Positions 1-7,597 of a DNA stretch of 42,064 nucleotides are shown here, in pieces (position 1 is the stretch's first letter; the number at the start of each line of letters is the position of its first letter). The position numbers and the translations under genes were made by a program. The notes under the pieces are model-generated. The model saw only the letters and a program-made list of their open reading frames with translations, was not told where the DNA came from and made no database searches. The DNA is from Vicinamibacteria bacterium (lineage in GTDB: Bacteria > Acidobacteriota > Vicinamibacteria > Vicinamibacterales > UBA8438), in the NCBI GenBank assembly GCA_022820675.1, contig JAJEFC010000184.1, positions 1 to 42,064 of the forward strand, read 5' to 3'.

Positions 1-342
1 ACGGGCAACCGCCGCCTATCACCGAACCGCCCCTGCCGCCCTCCCCACCCCGTCTCCGACGAGTCAAGTAGCTCTTGCCATGCAGCTCACGGAACCCTGC
101 GGACCCTCTACCGACCGCCGACGAAAAAGAGCCGCACCCAAATCGAACGGTCTCGGACGAGAGACCGCAGATCCAGAACGCGACGGTACATATCAGCGAC
201 ACTATCGCTGATTTACGTGGAAACCAGCGACTTCAACGCTGATTTTCACCGCCATTCATCTTTCGATCCACCGTCGCGAGCACCTGACGCGCCGCCTGGC
301 GCTTACCGGATCGGACTCGATCCGGAACCGCCGCGGCGCCGC
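1..342. other. intergenic region with two adjacent inverted repeats
   Basis: No convincing gene. It holds a perfect 8-bp inverted repeat, ATCAGCGA (192-199) and TCGCTGAT (205-212) with a 5-nt loop. About 10 bp later there is a weaker copy, ACCAGCG (223-229) and CGCTGAT (237-243). Two related dyads side by side look more like a protein-binding site than a terminator, because there is no T-run. The neighbouring gene on the left lies outside the window. Confidence 0.4.
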
Positions 343-1503
343 TCACGCGCGCAACGGCCGGAGCTCGGTGGCCAGTTGCGCGGCGGGCAGGGCGCGGACA
401 CGCGGCGCCAGCCGGTACGTTCGTTGCCCGGCGTGCACGACGTCGAGACGCTGCAGGTCGAGCGTTTCGAGGGCCGACCGCATCGACGGCGTCAGCCGCG
501 GGGCCTCGGTCCGCTTGACCTCGAAGCCGTATCGGCGCGACCCGGCCACGACGAGCAGATCGAGCTCCGCCCCCGAGAACGTCGACCAGTGGAAGCACTG
601 CTCGGGACGCGCCGCCAGCAGGTGGCAGACCTGCCTGACGACAAACCCCTCCCAGGACGCGCCCACCTTCGGATGCGACACCAGCGCGTCGCGGCTGTTC
701 AGGCCCAGCAGCGCGTGGAGAATCCCCGAGTCGCCGACGTAGACCTTCGGCGCCCGCACCTGCCGCTTCCCGACGTTCTCGTGCCACGGCGGAAGCTGCC
801 GCACCACGAACACCGAGGTCAGCAGATCGAGATAGCGCCGCACCGTCGTGTGCGCGACGCCGAACGCGCGGCCGAACTCGGCGCCGTTCCAGAGCTGGCC
901 GTGCCAATGCGCGAGCATGGTCCAGAACCGGCGTAGCGTGGTCGACGGCACGGTGCTTCCGAGCTCTGGAAGATCGCGCTCGAGAAAGGTCCTGATGAAG
1001 TCGTCGCGCCACCGGCGGCTGGCGGCCGGCGAGCGGGCCAGAAAGGCGCGCGGAAAGCCGCCGTGGAGCCAGAGCCGATCGACGTCCCGGACCTCGCGCA
1101 GGTCGAAGCCGTCGAGCGTATGGAAGGCGACGCGGCCGGCGAGCGTCTCCGACGTCTGGCGCAGCAGCTCGGGCGACGCACTGCCGAGCACGAGGAACCG
1201 CGCCGGGGTGCGCGGGCGATCGGCCAGCACCCGCAGCAGCGGAAACACGTCGGGCAGCCGCTGGATCTCGTCGAGAACGACCAGACCCCGGAGCCGCCGC
1301 AGCTCGAGGCCGGGGTCGGACAACCGGGCGAGGTCTACCGGATTCTCGAGGTCGAACCACGTGGTCGGACCCCGGCGCGCAGCCGCGAGCTGACGGGCGA
1401 GGGTGGACTTGCCGACCTGCCGGGCGCCGAGCAGGGCCACCACCGGGCGTTCGCGCAAGAGCAGCGTCAGCCGGCGCAGGTGGACTGGTCGCGGGATCTC
1501 CAC
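343..1503 (-). CDS. AAA-type ATPase with DUF4143 C-terminal domain
   Basis: A 386-residue protein of the AAA_14/DUF4143 family. These ATPases are common, often solitary accessory genes whose cellular role is poorly defined. The Walker A motif GARQVGKS lies at residues 26-33, and the hydrophobic strand ending in LDE (residues 77-79) is Walker B. The C-terminal half has the DUF4143 pattern, with the DLPELG region followed by a helix-turn-helix-like segment and a nuclease-like end containing ELDLL and the GFEVKR strand. The start is GTG at 1503. It directly abuts one arm of an inverted repeat that overlaps a good promoter, so the transcript is probably almost leaderless. The gene stands alone on this strand. 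Confidence 0.88.
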   Translation of the reverse strand: MEIPRPVHLRRLTLLLRERPVVALLGARQVGKSTLARQLAAARRGPTTWFDLENPVDLARLSDPGLELRRLRGLVVLDEIQRLPDVFPLLRVLADRPRTPARFLVLGSASPELLRQTSETLAGRVAFHTLDGFDLREVRDVDRLWLHGGFPRAFLARSPAASRRWRDDFIRTFLERDLPELGSTVPSTTLRRFWTMLAHWHGQLWNGAEFGRAFGVAHTTVRRYLDLLTSVFVVRQLPPWHENVGKRQVRAPKVYVGDSGILHALLGLNSRDALVSHPKVGASWEGFVVRQVCHLLAARPEQCFHWSTFSGAELDLLVVAGSRRYGFEVKRTEAPRLTPSMRSALETLDLQRLDVVHAGQRTYRLAPRVRALPAAQLATELRPLRA

Positions 1504-1544
1504 TGCATTGAATTATGAGCACAAGACGCACAGAATTCAATGCA
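1504..1544 (-). promoter_or_regulatory. promoter embedded in an 11-bp perfect inverted repeat
   Basis: TGCATTGAATT (1504-1514) and AATTCAATGCA (1534-1544) form a perfect inverted repeat with a 19-nt spacer, immediately before the GTG of the ATPase. On the minus strand the same stretch contains a -35 TTGAAT (1540-1535), a 17-nt spacer and a -10 CATAAT (1517-1512). Transcription would begin within 2-3 nt of the start codon. A dyad covering both promoter boxes is the classic layout of a repressor operator. Confidence 0.65.
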
Positions 1545-1911
1545 GGAGACGCCCGGATCCGAGGGCCGATCCGGCTAGACCGCAGCCGGACGACTGCCGG
1601 TCAGGTTCGATCCTGACCCGCGCCGCCTCTCCGGCGTCACGCGCCGGACCGGCCGTCCTCGCCGCAACGCGGTGTCGAGCCCCGCGGGATGCACCTCATC
1701 CGCGCTCAGGACAGTGATCGATGCAAAGTTGCCGACTATACCCGGATGCAGCCCGCTCTTCGTCGGCTTCTCGCTTGGTACGAGGCCAGGCAGTTCCGTC
1801 ACCGCGCTTAGGACGGTGACGGAATTACCTTGCCACGTGCCCCGGGGCAGGAAACCGCCGAGAACCGGCTGTACCTGGTTTGCAGTTGCCAACTTATTTC
1901 GATCACTGTCC
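1545..1911. repeat. gene-free gap with three copies of a GGAC(A/G)GTGA element
   Basis: No credible gene. GGACAGTGATC at 1709-1719 recurs in inverse orientation at 1901-1911. The similarity extends to about 29 bp on each side (1709-1737 against 1883-1911), including an AAGTTG core. A third, more diverged copy starts at 1811 (GGACGGTGACGG). The arrangement resembles the ends of a small non-autonomous element, but no target-site duplication is obvious. Confidence 0.5.
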
Positions 1912-2658
1912 TTACCGGTCCGACTCGATCCGGAACCCGCGCCGCGTCTCCGGCGTCCAGGTGCCGGGCATGACGTAGTCGTCGCGGCGCGGCATCCGCA
2001 CCTCGGGCAAGGTCTCCGCGTTCATGACGGCTTCTTCGGAGATGATGTCGTTGCGGTAGAGGAGGTACGCCGTCACCGCGTAGGTCTCGTCGTCGGTGAG
2101 GATGCCCGGCCGGTCGTAGGGCATGACGCGGCGGATGTAGTCCCAGACGCCGGGCGCGAAAGGCCAGTGCCGGATCGGCCAGTAGTTGGTGCGCGTGGTG
2201 ACGTCGCCGCCGACGAGGGGGATGGACGGACCCTCCTCCCCGGTCGGGCCGTGGCAGTTCGAGCAGCCCCGGCGCGCGAACACCATGGCGCCTTCGGCCG
2301 CGTTGCCGCTGCCCTCGGGCAGGTCCGCGCCGTCGGGTCCGACGATGCGATCCGCCCGCTCGGCCGCGGTGGGCGGGCGGCCGAGGCCGGAAGGGGACGC
2401 CCCCTCCTGCGCCTGGACCGCCACGCTCAGCAAGCCGGCCGCGACGACGACGCCCGAGACACGCAGACCCGCCGCGACGAGCGCGCCCGCGACGCGCAGG
2501 CGCGCAGGCGCGCCGACCACCCCGCACTTGCTCGGCGACCCCGCCGCGACGAGTGCGCCCGCGACGCACAGCCGCACCGGCTCGCCGACCACCCCGCACT
2601 TGCTCGGTGACCCCGCCGCGACGAGCGCGCCCGCGGCGCGCAAGCGCGCCCCGCGCAT
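1912..2658 (-). CDS. SoxD-like c-type cytochrome, subunit of sulfite/sulfur dehydrogenase
   Basis: A periplasmic single-haem cytochrome c that would take electrons from the molybdenum subunit encoded just upstream. From the ATG at 2658 it has 248 residues. The haem motif is CSNCH at residues 132-136 and the likely distal ligand is Met179 (RRVMP). The N-terminus is odd: three degenerate 24-residue repeats (AGALVAAGSPSKCGVVG type), encoded by a 72-bp DNA tandem repeat, precede the final hydrophobic signal segment ending in VQAQ. This makes the true start uncertain. A GTG at 2730, overlapping the soxC stop region, is the main alternative. Paracoccus SoxD has two haems, so this is a shorter relative. 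Confidence 0.8.
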   Translation of the reverse strand: MRGARLRAAGALVAAGSPSKCGVVGEPVRLCVAGALVAAGSPSKCGVVGAPARLRVAGALVAAGLRVSGVVVAAGLLSVAVQAQEGASPSGLGRPPTAAERADRIVGPDGADLPEGSGNAAEGAMVFARRGCSNCHGPTGEEGPSIPLVGGDVTTRTNYWPIRHWPFAPGVWDYIRRVMPYDRPGILTDDETYAVTAYLLYRNDIISEEAVMNAETLPEVRMPRRDDYVMPGTWTPETRRGFRIESDR

Positions 2659-2660
2659 CC
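2471..2660. repeat. 72-bp tandem repeat inside the cytochrome signal region
   Basis: The unit beginning GCCGCGACGAG occurs at 2471, 2543 and 2615, a period of exactly 72 bp (24 codons), so copy number can change without shifting the frame. A second anchor, ACCCCGCACTTGCTCGG, repeats with the same period at about 2519 and 2591. Confidence 0.8.
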
Positions 2661-2746
2661 GCCCGGCCACGGGAGCGTCGCCCGACGGCTCCGCCCCCCG
2701 CGCCACCAGCCACCGGAAGGCCGATGCCACCGCGCCCCGCAGACCG

Positions 2747-4063
2747 TTACGCGTGCACGTCGACCACGACGTCGACGGGCTCGAGCCCGTTCGTGACCTT
2801 GCCATCGGAACCCACCTTCCACGGCTGTATCCAGTTGCAGTGCCCGAGCTGGCTCTGGATCGTCCCGTAGAGCTGCCCCCGCGTGAGGCCCCAGTACTGC
2901 GCGTACTCGGCCTCGGTCGGCTGGAGCTGCCCGCGCTCGTCGAGGCAGCGCGACTGCAGCACCGCCTCGTCGCCGTTCCAGCGCCACGGCAGGCAGAAGC
3001 GGGTGTGGGCCTTCGACAGCACCGGCCCCACCAGCTCCGCCTCCTGGTAGGTGGCCCCGCCGTCGGTCGACACCTCGACCCGGCTCACCTTGCCGCTGCC
3101 CGACCACGCCAGCCCGCTGATGACGTGGGCGCCGTGCGCCTCGAGCCGCTGGTCGCCGGAGGGCCGGGTGATGACCGAGTTCGGGCCGAAGTCGTAGCTG
3201 TCGCGCTGGGTCTTGGGGTCGGGGGTCAGGAAGCGCGAGTGCTCCTGGAACGAGAGGTACGGCTGGTCGACGACCTTGATGCGCTTGAGCCACTTGACGT
3301 TGTAGATGCCCTCGAACCCCGGCACCAGCAGCCGCAGCGGGTAGCCGTGGTCGGGGCGCACCGGCTCGCCGTTCTGCCCGTAGGCGACGAGCACGTCATC
3401 GAGAGCCTTGGCGAGGGGGACGCTCTTGGTGTGCCGGCCGCCGTCGGCCGCCTCGGCGATGATCCACGACGCGCCGCCGCGCACGCCGGCCTCGGCGAGC
3501 AGGACCGACAGCGGGACGCCGGTCCACTCGCTGCATCCCATGCGGCCGTGCGTCGCGGTCACCGTGGCCCCGCGGGGGCTCGGCCGGTTGCCGACGCACT
3601 CGAGGAAGTGCACGCGCGAGACGAACGGCAGCCGGTGCAGCTCGTCCATCGTGAACACCAGCGGCCGGTCGACCATGCCCTCGACCATCAGGGTGTGCTC
3701 GGCCGGGTTGATGTCGGGAATGCCGTAGTAGTGCTGCGTCGTGAAGTGCAGCGACGTCGGGGTGATGGTGCCGGTCAGCTCGGCCAGCGGGGTCTTGGCG
3801 CTCGGCCGCTGCGGGTTCGGCCGAATGCGGGGAACCTGGTAGTGGCTGCGCCCCTCGATCTCGCGCGTGGTGGTGACGAACCGCGAGCGCCGGCCGTAGA
3901 GCACGCTCTCGATGGCGTTGTTGTCGGCGACCGCCGGCACCTGCGCGGCGACGGTGGACGAGCCGCCGGTCAGCTCCAGCGCCGCCGGCGGCGCCGCGAC
4001 GAGGCCGGCCGCGACCGCGCCCTTCTTCAGAAACCGCCGCCGGCTCGGGTGTGTGCCGCTCAT
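2747..4063 (-). CDS. soxC: SoxC-like molybdopterin sulfite/sulfur dehydrogenase
   Basis: The 438-residue catalytic molybdenum subunit of the sulfite oxidase family, oxidising sulfite or a bound sulfane sulfur in the periplasm. The N-terminus is a twin-arginine signal (SRRRFLKK, residues 7-14). Cys156 in the HFLECVGN motif is the expected molybdenum ligand. Further family blocks follow: GCSEWTGVPLS, YGQNGEPVRPDHGYPLR, the NVKWLKRI block and the C-terminal dimerisation domain with EVSTDGG and LPWRW. The overall pattern matches SoxC more closely than plant-type sulfite oxidases. The start ATG at 4063 has a strong GAGGAGGAA ribosome site. The cytochrome gene follows on the same strand. No other sox gene lies in the window, so the substrate is inferred. 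Confidence 0.9.
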   Translation of the reverse strand: MSGTHPSRRRFLKKGAVAAGLVAAPPAALELTGGSSTVAAQVPAVADNNAIESVLYGRRSRFVTTTREIEGRSHYQVPRIRPNPQRPSAKTPLAELTGTITPTSLHFTTQHYYGIPDINPAEHTLMVEGMVDRPLVFTMDELHRLPFVSRVHFLECVGNRPSPRGATVTATHGRMGCSEWTGVPLSVLLAEAGVRGGASWIIAEAADGGRHTKSVPLAKALDDVLVAYGQNGEPVRPDHGYPLRLLVPGFEGIYNVKWLKRIKVVDQPYLSFQEHSRFLTPDPKTQRDSYDFGPNSVITRPSGDQRLEAHGAHVISGLAWSGSGKVSRVEVSTDGGATYQEAELVGPVLSKAHTRFCLPWRWNGDEAVLQSRCLDERGQLQPTEAEYAQYWGLTRGQLYGTIQSQLGHCNWIQPWKVGSDGKVTNGLEPVDVVVDVHA

Positions 4064-4430
4064 CGTGTTCCTCCTCGCGGGTCCTTCGCTCCAGCCGAAC
4101 GCACCGAAACTCGCCGGCAGCCCCTCGCGGCAGCCCGCGGTTTCGCCATGGCCGGCCGCCACGGTGACGACCGCTGTAATGCCGGCGCCGACGCGAACCA
4201 TCCTCGACGGCCGTGGCAAGAGCCCGCCGCACCGGCCGTCCGCCACGGTGACGACCGTTGTAATGCCGGCGCCGACGCGAACCGTCCTCGACGGTCCGTG
4301 GCGAGAGCCCGCGGCATCGGCTGGCGCGACGCGGACCGTCACCCGCGGGCCTCCCGGCGAACACTGTCCGCGAATGCCAAGGGCCCCGCCGCATCGACTG
4401 CTGCGGCGGGCGCCTGCCCGGGACCGTCGA
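4064..4430. repeat. intergenic tandem repeat, period 84 bp
   Basis: No gene is seen in this gap upstream of soxC. GCCACGGTGACGACCG begins at 4158 and again at 4242, and about 70 bp of each unit are nearly identical (including TAATGCCGGCGCCGACGCG). A degraded third copy follows near 4327. The soxC ribosome site lies at the left edge of the gap. Confidence 0.75.
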
Positions 4431-5501
4431 TCAGAAGATCGCCAACGCGTTGACCGGCGACCCCGTGCCGTTCTCCACCGCCAGCGGCCCCGCCACGAGG
4501 GTGAACTCCCAGCGGTTCAGCGACGCCGCGGTCTCCGCCAGCGCCTCCAGGTCCTGGTTGTCGAACAGGTCGACCCCCATCGCCACGATCGTCAGCAGGT
4601 GCACCGGCAGGCGGACGTCCTCGACCAGCGACGGCACGACGTCGAGGGCCGCGTCGCTGCCCATGAACGAGACGTCGCGCGACTTGAACCACGGCATGGT
4701 CGAGGCGTGCAGCCCCGCCGCGTTCTGCGAGATGTTCCACGGGCCCACCTCGGCGCGCCGCGCCCACCGGCCGGTACGGATGAAGACGGCGTCGCCCGGC
4801 TGTATGGTGACTCCCGCCATCTGCTCCCAGGCGTCGAGGTCTTCGACGTAGATGGGCGTCCCCGGCTCCAGGTACGGCACCCCCTTCAGGCGCGGGACGT
4901 CGACGAGCACGCCGCGGGTGACGATGCCCCCCTGCAGGTTGACGATCGACGCGTGGGAGCACCCCTCCTCGGTGATCGTGTCCTTCGACACGCCGTTGTA
5001 CATCTGCCCCTTGTGGAGGATGTGGCACAGCGAGTCGATGTGGCTGTGCGAGTAGCCGTGGTAGCTGATCTCGTAGCGGTCGCTGACGCCGCCGAAGAAC
5101 GCCGAGGCGGCCTCCTCGTCGGGAACCCCCAGCATGCTGTGCCCGAACGGCAGCGGCACGTCGTCGGCCTCGTCCTTCAGGAGGCGGTGCGCGAGCGACA
5201 CGGTGATGCCCTCGGTGGCCAGCCCAAGCGCGGCCAGCCGTTTCTCGGGCGTGATCAGGTTCGCCGCCCCGAGCTGGTCGTCGGGCCCCCAGCGGCCCCA
5301 GTTCGACAGCTCGTCCACCAGGCGCTCGATGTCGGCCTGGTCGAGCTCGCGCGACTCCGGGGTGAAGGCCGGCGGCACGTAGGCCGCGGGCGACTGCATC
5401 GCCTCCGCGACGGTGGCGGCGTCGGGCTGCCCATCCGTGGACAGGAAGAACACCACGAGCGCACCCAGCACGAAGCACCCGGCCATCTGTCCGTATCTCA
5501 T
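4431..5501 (-). CDS. cyclase-family (kynurenine formamidase-like) metal-dependent hydrolase
   Basis: A 356-residue member of the cyclase family (PF04199), which includes kynurenine formamidase and other amide or lactone hydrolases. The metal-binding cluster is visible as H148, H152, H154, D156 and H160 (HGYSHSHIDSLCH), a variant of the family HxGTHxDxxxH motif. An N-terminal hydrophobic segment at residues 7-21 suggests export or membrane anchoring. The ATG at 5501 is chosen because GGAGGT stands 7 nt before it; longer forms lack such a site. The gene is upstream of soxC on the same strand, but the 367-bp repeat-filled gap argues against a tight operon. The substrate cannot be told from sequence. 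Confidence 0.85.
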   Translation of the reverse strand: MRYGQMAGCFVLGALVVFFLSTDGQPDAATVAEAMQSPAAYVPPAFTPESRELDQADIERLVDELSNWGRWGPDDQLGAANLITPEKRLAALGLATEGITVSLAHRLLKDEADDVPLPFGHSMLGVPDEEAASAFFGGVSDRYEISYHGYSHSHIDSLCHILHKGQMYNGVSKDTITEEGCSHASIVNLQGGIVTRGVLVDVPRLKGVPYLEPGTPIYVEDLDAWEQMAGVTIQPGDAVFIRTGRWARRAEVGPWNISQNAAGLHASTMPWFKSRDVSFMGSDAALDVVPSLVEDVRLPVHLLTIVAMGVDLFDNQDLEALAETAASLNRWEFTLVAGPLAVENGTGSPVNALAIF

Positions 5502-5678
5502 CGCGTTACCTCCGCAGCCACCGGACGCGGGCACCCCGCGAGAACACTCGGCCGCCATCCGGCGACGACCCCGTTCACTTCCAGCGAATGGCCCCAACAG
5601 TATCAGTCGGGAACGAACCTCACAACCGATTCTGCGGAGCGCACGTCGACGGCCTGGAGATCCAGCGCCGTGGGCGCG

Positions 5679-6050
5679 TCATCGGCGTCCGGCGGGGCGC
5701 AGATCGAGGAGGCCGAGACTCAGGCGAAGGGCCCGCTCGACCCGCCTCATGGTCGGTGGCTCGACCCTCCCGAGACGCTTGACGAGACGCCGCCGGTCGA
5801 CCGAGCGAATCTGGTTCAGCAGGACGATCGAATCGACCGAGAGACCTGCCTCCGGCGCCCTGACGAGCACCTCCGTCGGGTAGCGCCGGTCGTCGACAGA
5901 CGATGTCACCGCGGCCACGATGGTGATGGGGCTGTGTCGGTTGGCACTGTCGTTCTGCACGACGAGGGCCGGGCGCGTCTTGCGGATCTCCGCTCCCAGC
6001 GTCGGATCGAAGGCGACCAGATGAATCTCCCCCCGCTTCGGCTCCGTCAT
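5679..6050 (-). CDS. MazF/PemK-family mRNA interferase toxin
   Basis: A 123-residue PemK/MazF-like endoribonuclease. The family start PKRGEIHLVAFDPTLGAEIRK is followed by TRPALVV, the ITIVAAVTS strand and the segment ending LNQIRSVD. These correspond to the SH3-like core with the conserved Arg and Thr residues of MazF toxins. Its ATG lies inside the antitoxin stop codon (ATGA overlap, 6047-6050), so the two are translationally coupled with the antitoxin first, as usual. The adjacent RHH antitoxin would neutralise it. Confidence 0.9.
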   Translation of the reverse strand: MTEPKRGEIHLVAFDPTLGAEIRKTRPALVVQNDSANRHSPITIVAAVTSSVDDRRYPTEVLVRAPEAGLSVDSIVLLNQIRSVDRRRLVKRLGRVEPPTMRRVERALRLSLGLLDLRPAGRR

Positions 6051-6289
6051 GGCGACGAATCTTCCGGAGCCGACTCGATGGGAAACCACTCTTCGACGAG
6101 CTGCAGATCGCGATCCGCCCTGTCCCGTGCGCCGGCTGCGATCTGCTCTCTGATTTCCGCGTGCGATTCCTCCTGAACGTACCGGACGACCGCTCGGTCG
6201 ATGAGAGCGCTACGCCGCCCTTTGCCGGCGACCCGGTCGATCAGCTCCACCGTTGGTTCGGGCAGGGAGATGTTGAGGCGTCGAGTCAT
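6047..6289 (-). CDS. ribbon-helix-helix antitoxin partner of MazF
   Basis: An 80-residue antitoxin. The first 40 residues (TRRLNISLPEPTVELIDRV, then GRRSALIDRAVVRYV) match a ribbon-helix-helix DNA-binding domain, with the beta-strand RRLNISLP as the operator-contacting element. The acidic C-terminus (EEWFPIESAPED) is the probable toxin-binding tail. The start at 6289 has a strong GGAGGAG ribosome site. The gene overlaps the toxin by 4 nt. A 7-bp dyad over the promoter just upstream suggests autorepression by this protein. Confidence 0.88.
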   Translation of the reverse strand: MTRRLNISLPEPTVELIDRVAGKGRRSALIDRAVVRYVQEESHAEIREQIAAGARDRADRDLQLVEEWFPIESAPEDSSP

Positions 6290-6306
6290 GTGCTCCTCCG
6301 GCCGAC

Positions 6307-6335
6307 ATGGTATACACATCCGCGGTGTGTATCAA
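6307..6335 (-). promoter_or_regulatory. promoter and operator of the toxin-antitoxin pair
   Basis: ATACACA (6312-6318) and TGTGTAT (6326-6332) are inverted with a 7-nt spacer. On the minus strand a -35 TTGATA (6335-6330) and a -10 TACCAT (6312-6307, 17-nt spacing) flank and share this dyad, leaving a short leader that contains the GGAGGAG ribosome site of the antitoxin. RHH antitoxins typically bind such dyads. Confidence 0.6.
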
Positions 6336-6681
6336 GGCCCCCAGCCGCCGGGCCGCCGGCTCCGGAGTGACAATCGTCACCCGAGCGGCTATGACACCGA
6401 ACGACGATGATGCCCGCACCGTACCGCCCCCGGCGCAGCCGCGCCGGGTGAGAGGGTCGATCCTCGCGACCGCGCCGGCCGCCGGCTGCTCGGCGACGCC
6501 GGCGACGCCGACACCGCACGGCCCGTCTCCCCCTCGACGACCGGCTTGTCCGGAACGCGCACCGCTGCCGCGCGGGAGCGCCGCCACCGCTTCCGGCGGC
6601 CTCGCGCAACCGCGGTAGAATCGGGATCGTGGCGCCCATGCAGGAAGCGGGTCGCCGCGGCGAAGCGTCAGAGGCAGCAAA
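6336..6681. other. gene-free gap between divergent transcription units
   Basis: No gene and no clear repeat. The short frames seen here lack ribosome sites and family resemblance. A TAGAAT box near 6614 could be the -10 of the downstream methyltransferase, but no matching -35 is visible. Confidence 0.3.
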
Positions 6682-7422
6682 ATGACAGAAGAACAAGTGT
6701 ACAATTCCATCGCCAACGAGTACCGCGAGTCGAAGTGGCTCCTGTTCCGCCACTTCATCGAGCGCTACTCCCTCATGGAGCTCATCGGCGACCTGCGGGG
6801 CCGCACGGTCGTGGACCTCGCCTGCGGCGAGGGCGTCTATGCGCGCCAATTCAGCCGGTGCGGCGCGTCCGCGGTCACCGGCGTGGACATCTCCGAAGGG
6901 ATGATCGCGCTCGCGCAGGCGGAAGAGCGCAGAGAGCCGCTCGGCTGCCGCTACGTCCAGTCTGACGCCGCCGCGTTCACGCCGGAAGAGCCCGTGGACC
7001 TCGTCACCGCAGTCTATCTGTTCAACTACGCGCGCACCCGGGAAGAGCTCGGCGGCCTCTTCCGCGCCTGCTACCGCGCGCTACGGCCCGGCGGGCGGCT
7101 CGTCGGCTTCAACGACAACGCCCGGCGCCCGCCCCGGCCCGGAGAATCGCTGGCGAAGTATGGACTCGAGAGGACGTGCCCGCACCCGCCCCGCGAAGGC
7201 GACGCCGTCCTGTGGCGGATCACCAACCACGACGGCACGACGTTCCAGTTCGACAACTACTATCTGGAACCGGCCACCTACGCCGCGGCGGCGCGCGAGG
7301 CCGGTTTCGAGGACTTCCGCTGGGTGGACGCCATGCTCGAGCCGTCGGAGCGCGACGATTCATACTGGGACGACTTCATGGCCCAGGAGCCTCTGGCCGG
7401 CCTGACGGCGTCGAAGCGATAG
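6682..7422 (+). CDS. class I SAM-dependent methyltransferase (ToxA-like)
   Basis: A 246-residue small-molecule methyltransferase. Motif I is VVDLACGEGVYAR (about residues 43-55), motif II GVDISEGMI, and the post-motif region has VTAVYLFNYART and LRPGGRLVGF. Opening residues VYNSIANEY and the pairing of FIERYSLMELIGDLRG with the SAM site recall the toxoflavin methyltransferase ToxA type, though the substrate cannot be assigned. An AGGCAGC stretch precedes the ATG. It is monocistronic: the antitoxin operon diverges upstream and a long inverted repeat lies downstream. Confidence 0.88.
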   Translation: MTEEQVYNSIANEYRESKWLLFRHFIERYSLMELIGDLRGRTVVDLACGEGVYARQFSRCGASAVTGVDISEGMIALAQAEERREPLGCRYVQSDAAAFTPEEPVDLVTAVYLFNYARTREELGGLFRACYRALRPGGRLVGFNDNARRPPRPGESLAKYGLERTCPHPPREGDAVLWRITNHDGTTFQFDNYYLEPATYAAAAREAGFEDFRWVDAMLEPSERDDSYWDDFMAQEPLAGLTASKR

Positions 7423-7437
7423 CAGCCCGTGGTGAAA

Positions 7438-7566
7438 GCCCCGCGTTGCATCGAGAGCGGCGAGGCGCCCGCCTGACAAGGCGTGAGAACGGCGCATATT
7501 GGGCATATGTAACCGACGAACAACGCAGTCAGGCGGGATGCATCGCCGCTCGAATGCAGCGGGGAC
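7438..7566. repeat. long imperfect inverted repeat with dispersed relatives
   Basis: The left arm (7438-7477) and right arm (7528-7566) are about 40 bp each and mostly complementary, around a 50-nt centre. They share CCCGCCTGAC/GTCAGGCGGG, GAGCGGCGA/TCGCCGCTC and TGCAT blocks. The 36 nt at 7442-7477 match 30 of 36 at 35891-35926, and GAACAACGCAGTCAGGC at 7518 recurs at 20568. It lies between convergent genes and is too long and too loop-rich for an ordinary terminator. Confidence 0.6.
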
Positions 7567-7597
7567 TTCCGCCACGGGGTGATAGGATGGCGGTGCG

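Noticed and set aside
2186..4453. Long plus-strand frames opposite soxC and its cytochrome
   Set aside because: Composition is Arg/Pro/Ala/His-rich without any family pattern, while the minus strand encodes complete SoxC motifs.
7438..7566. Integron attC site
   Set aside because: The arms carry GCCTGAC/GTCAGGC, but attC sites need AAC/GTT at the core, and no integrase or cassette array is present.
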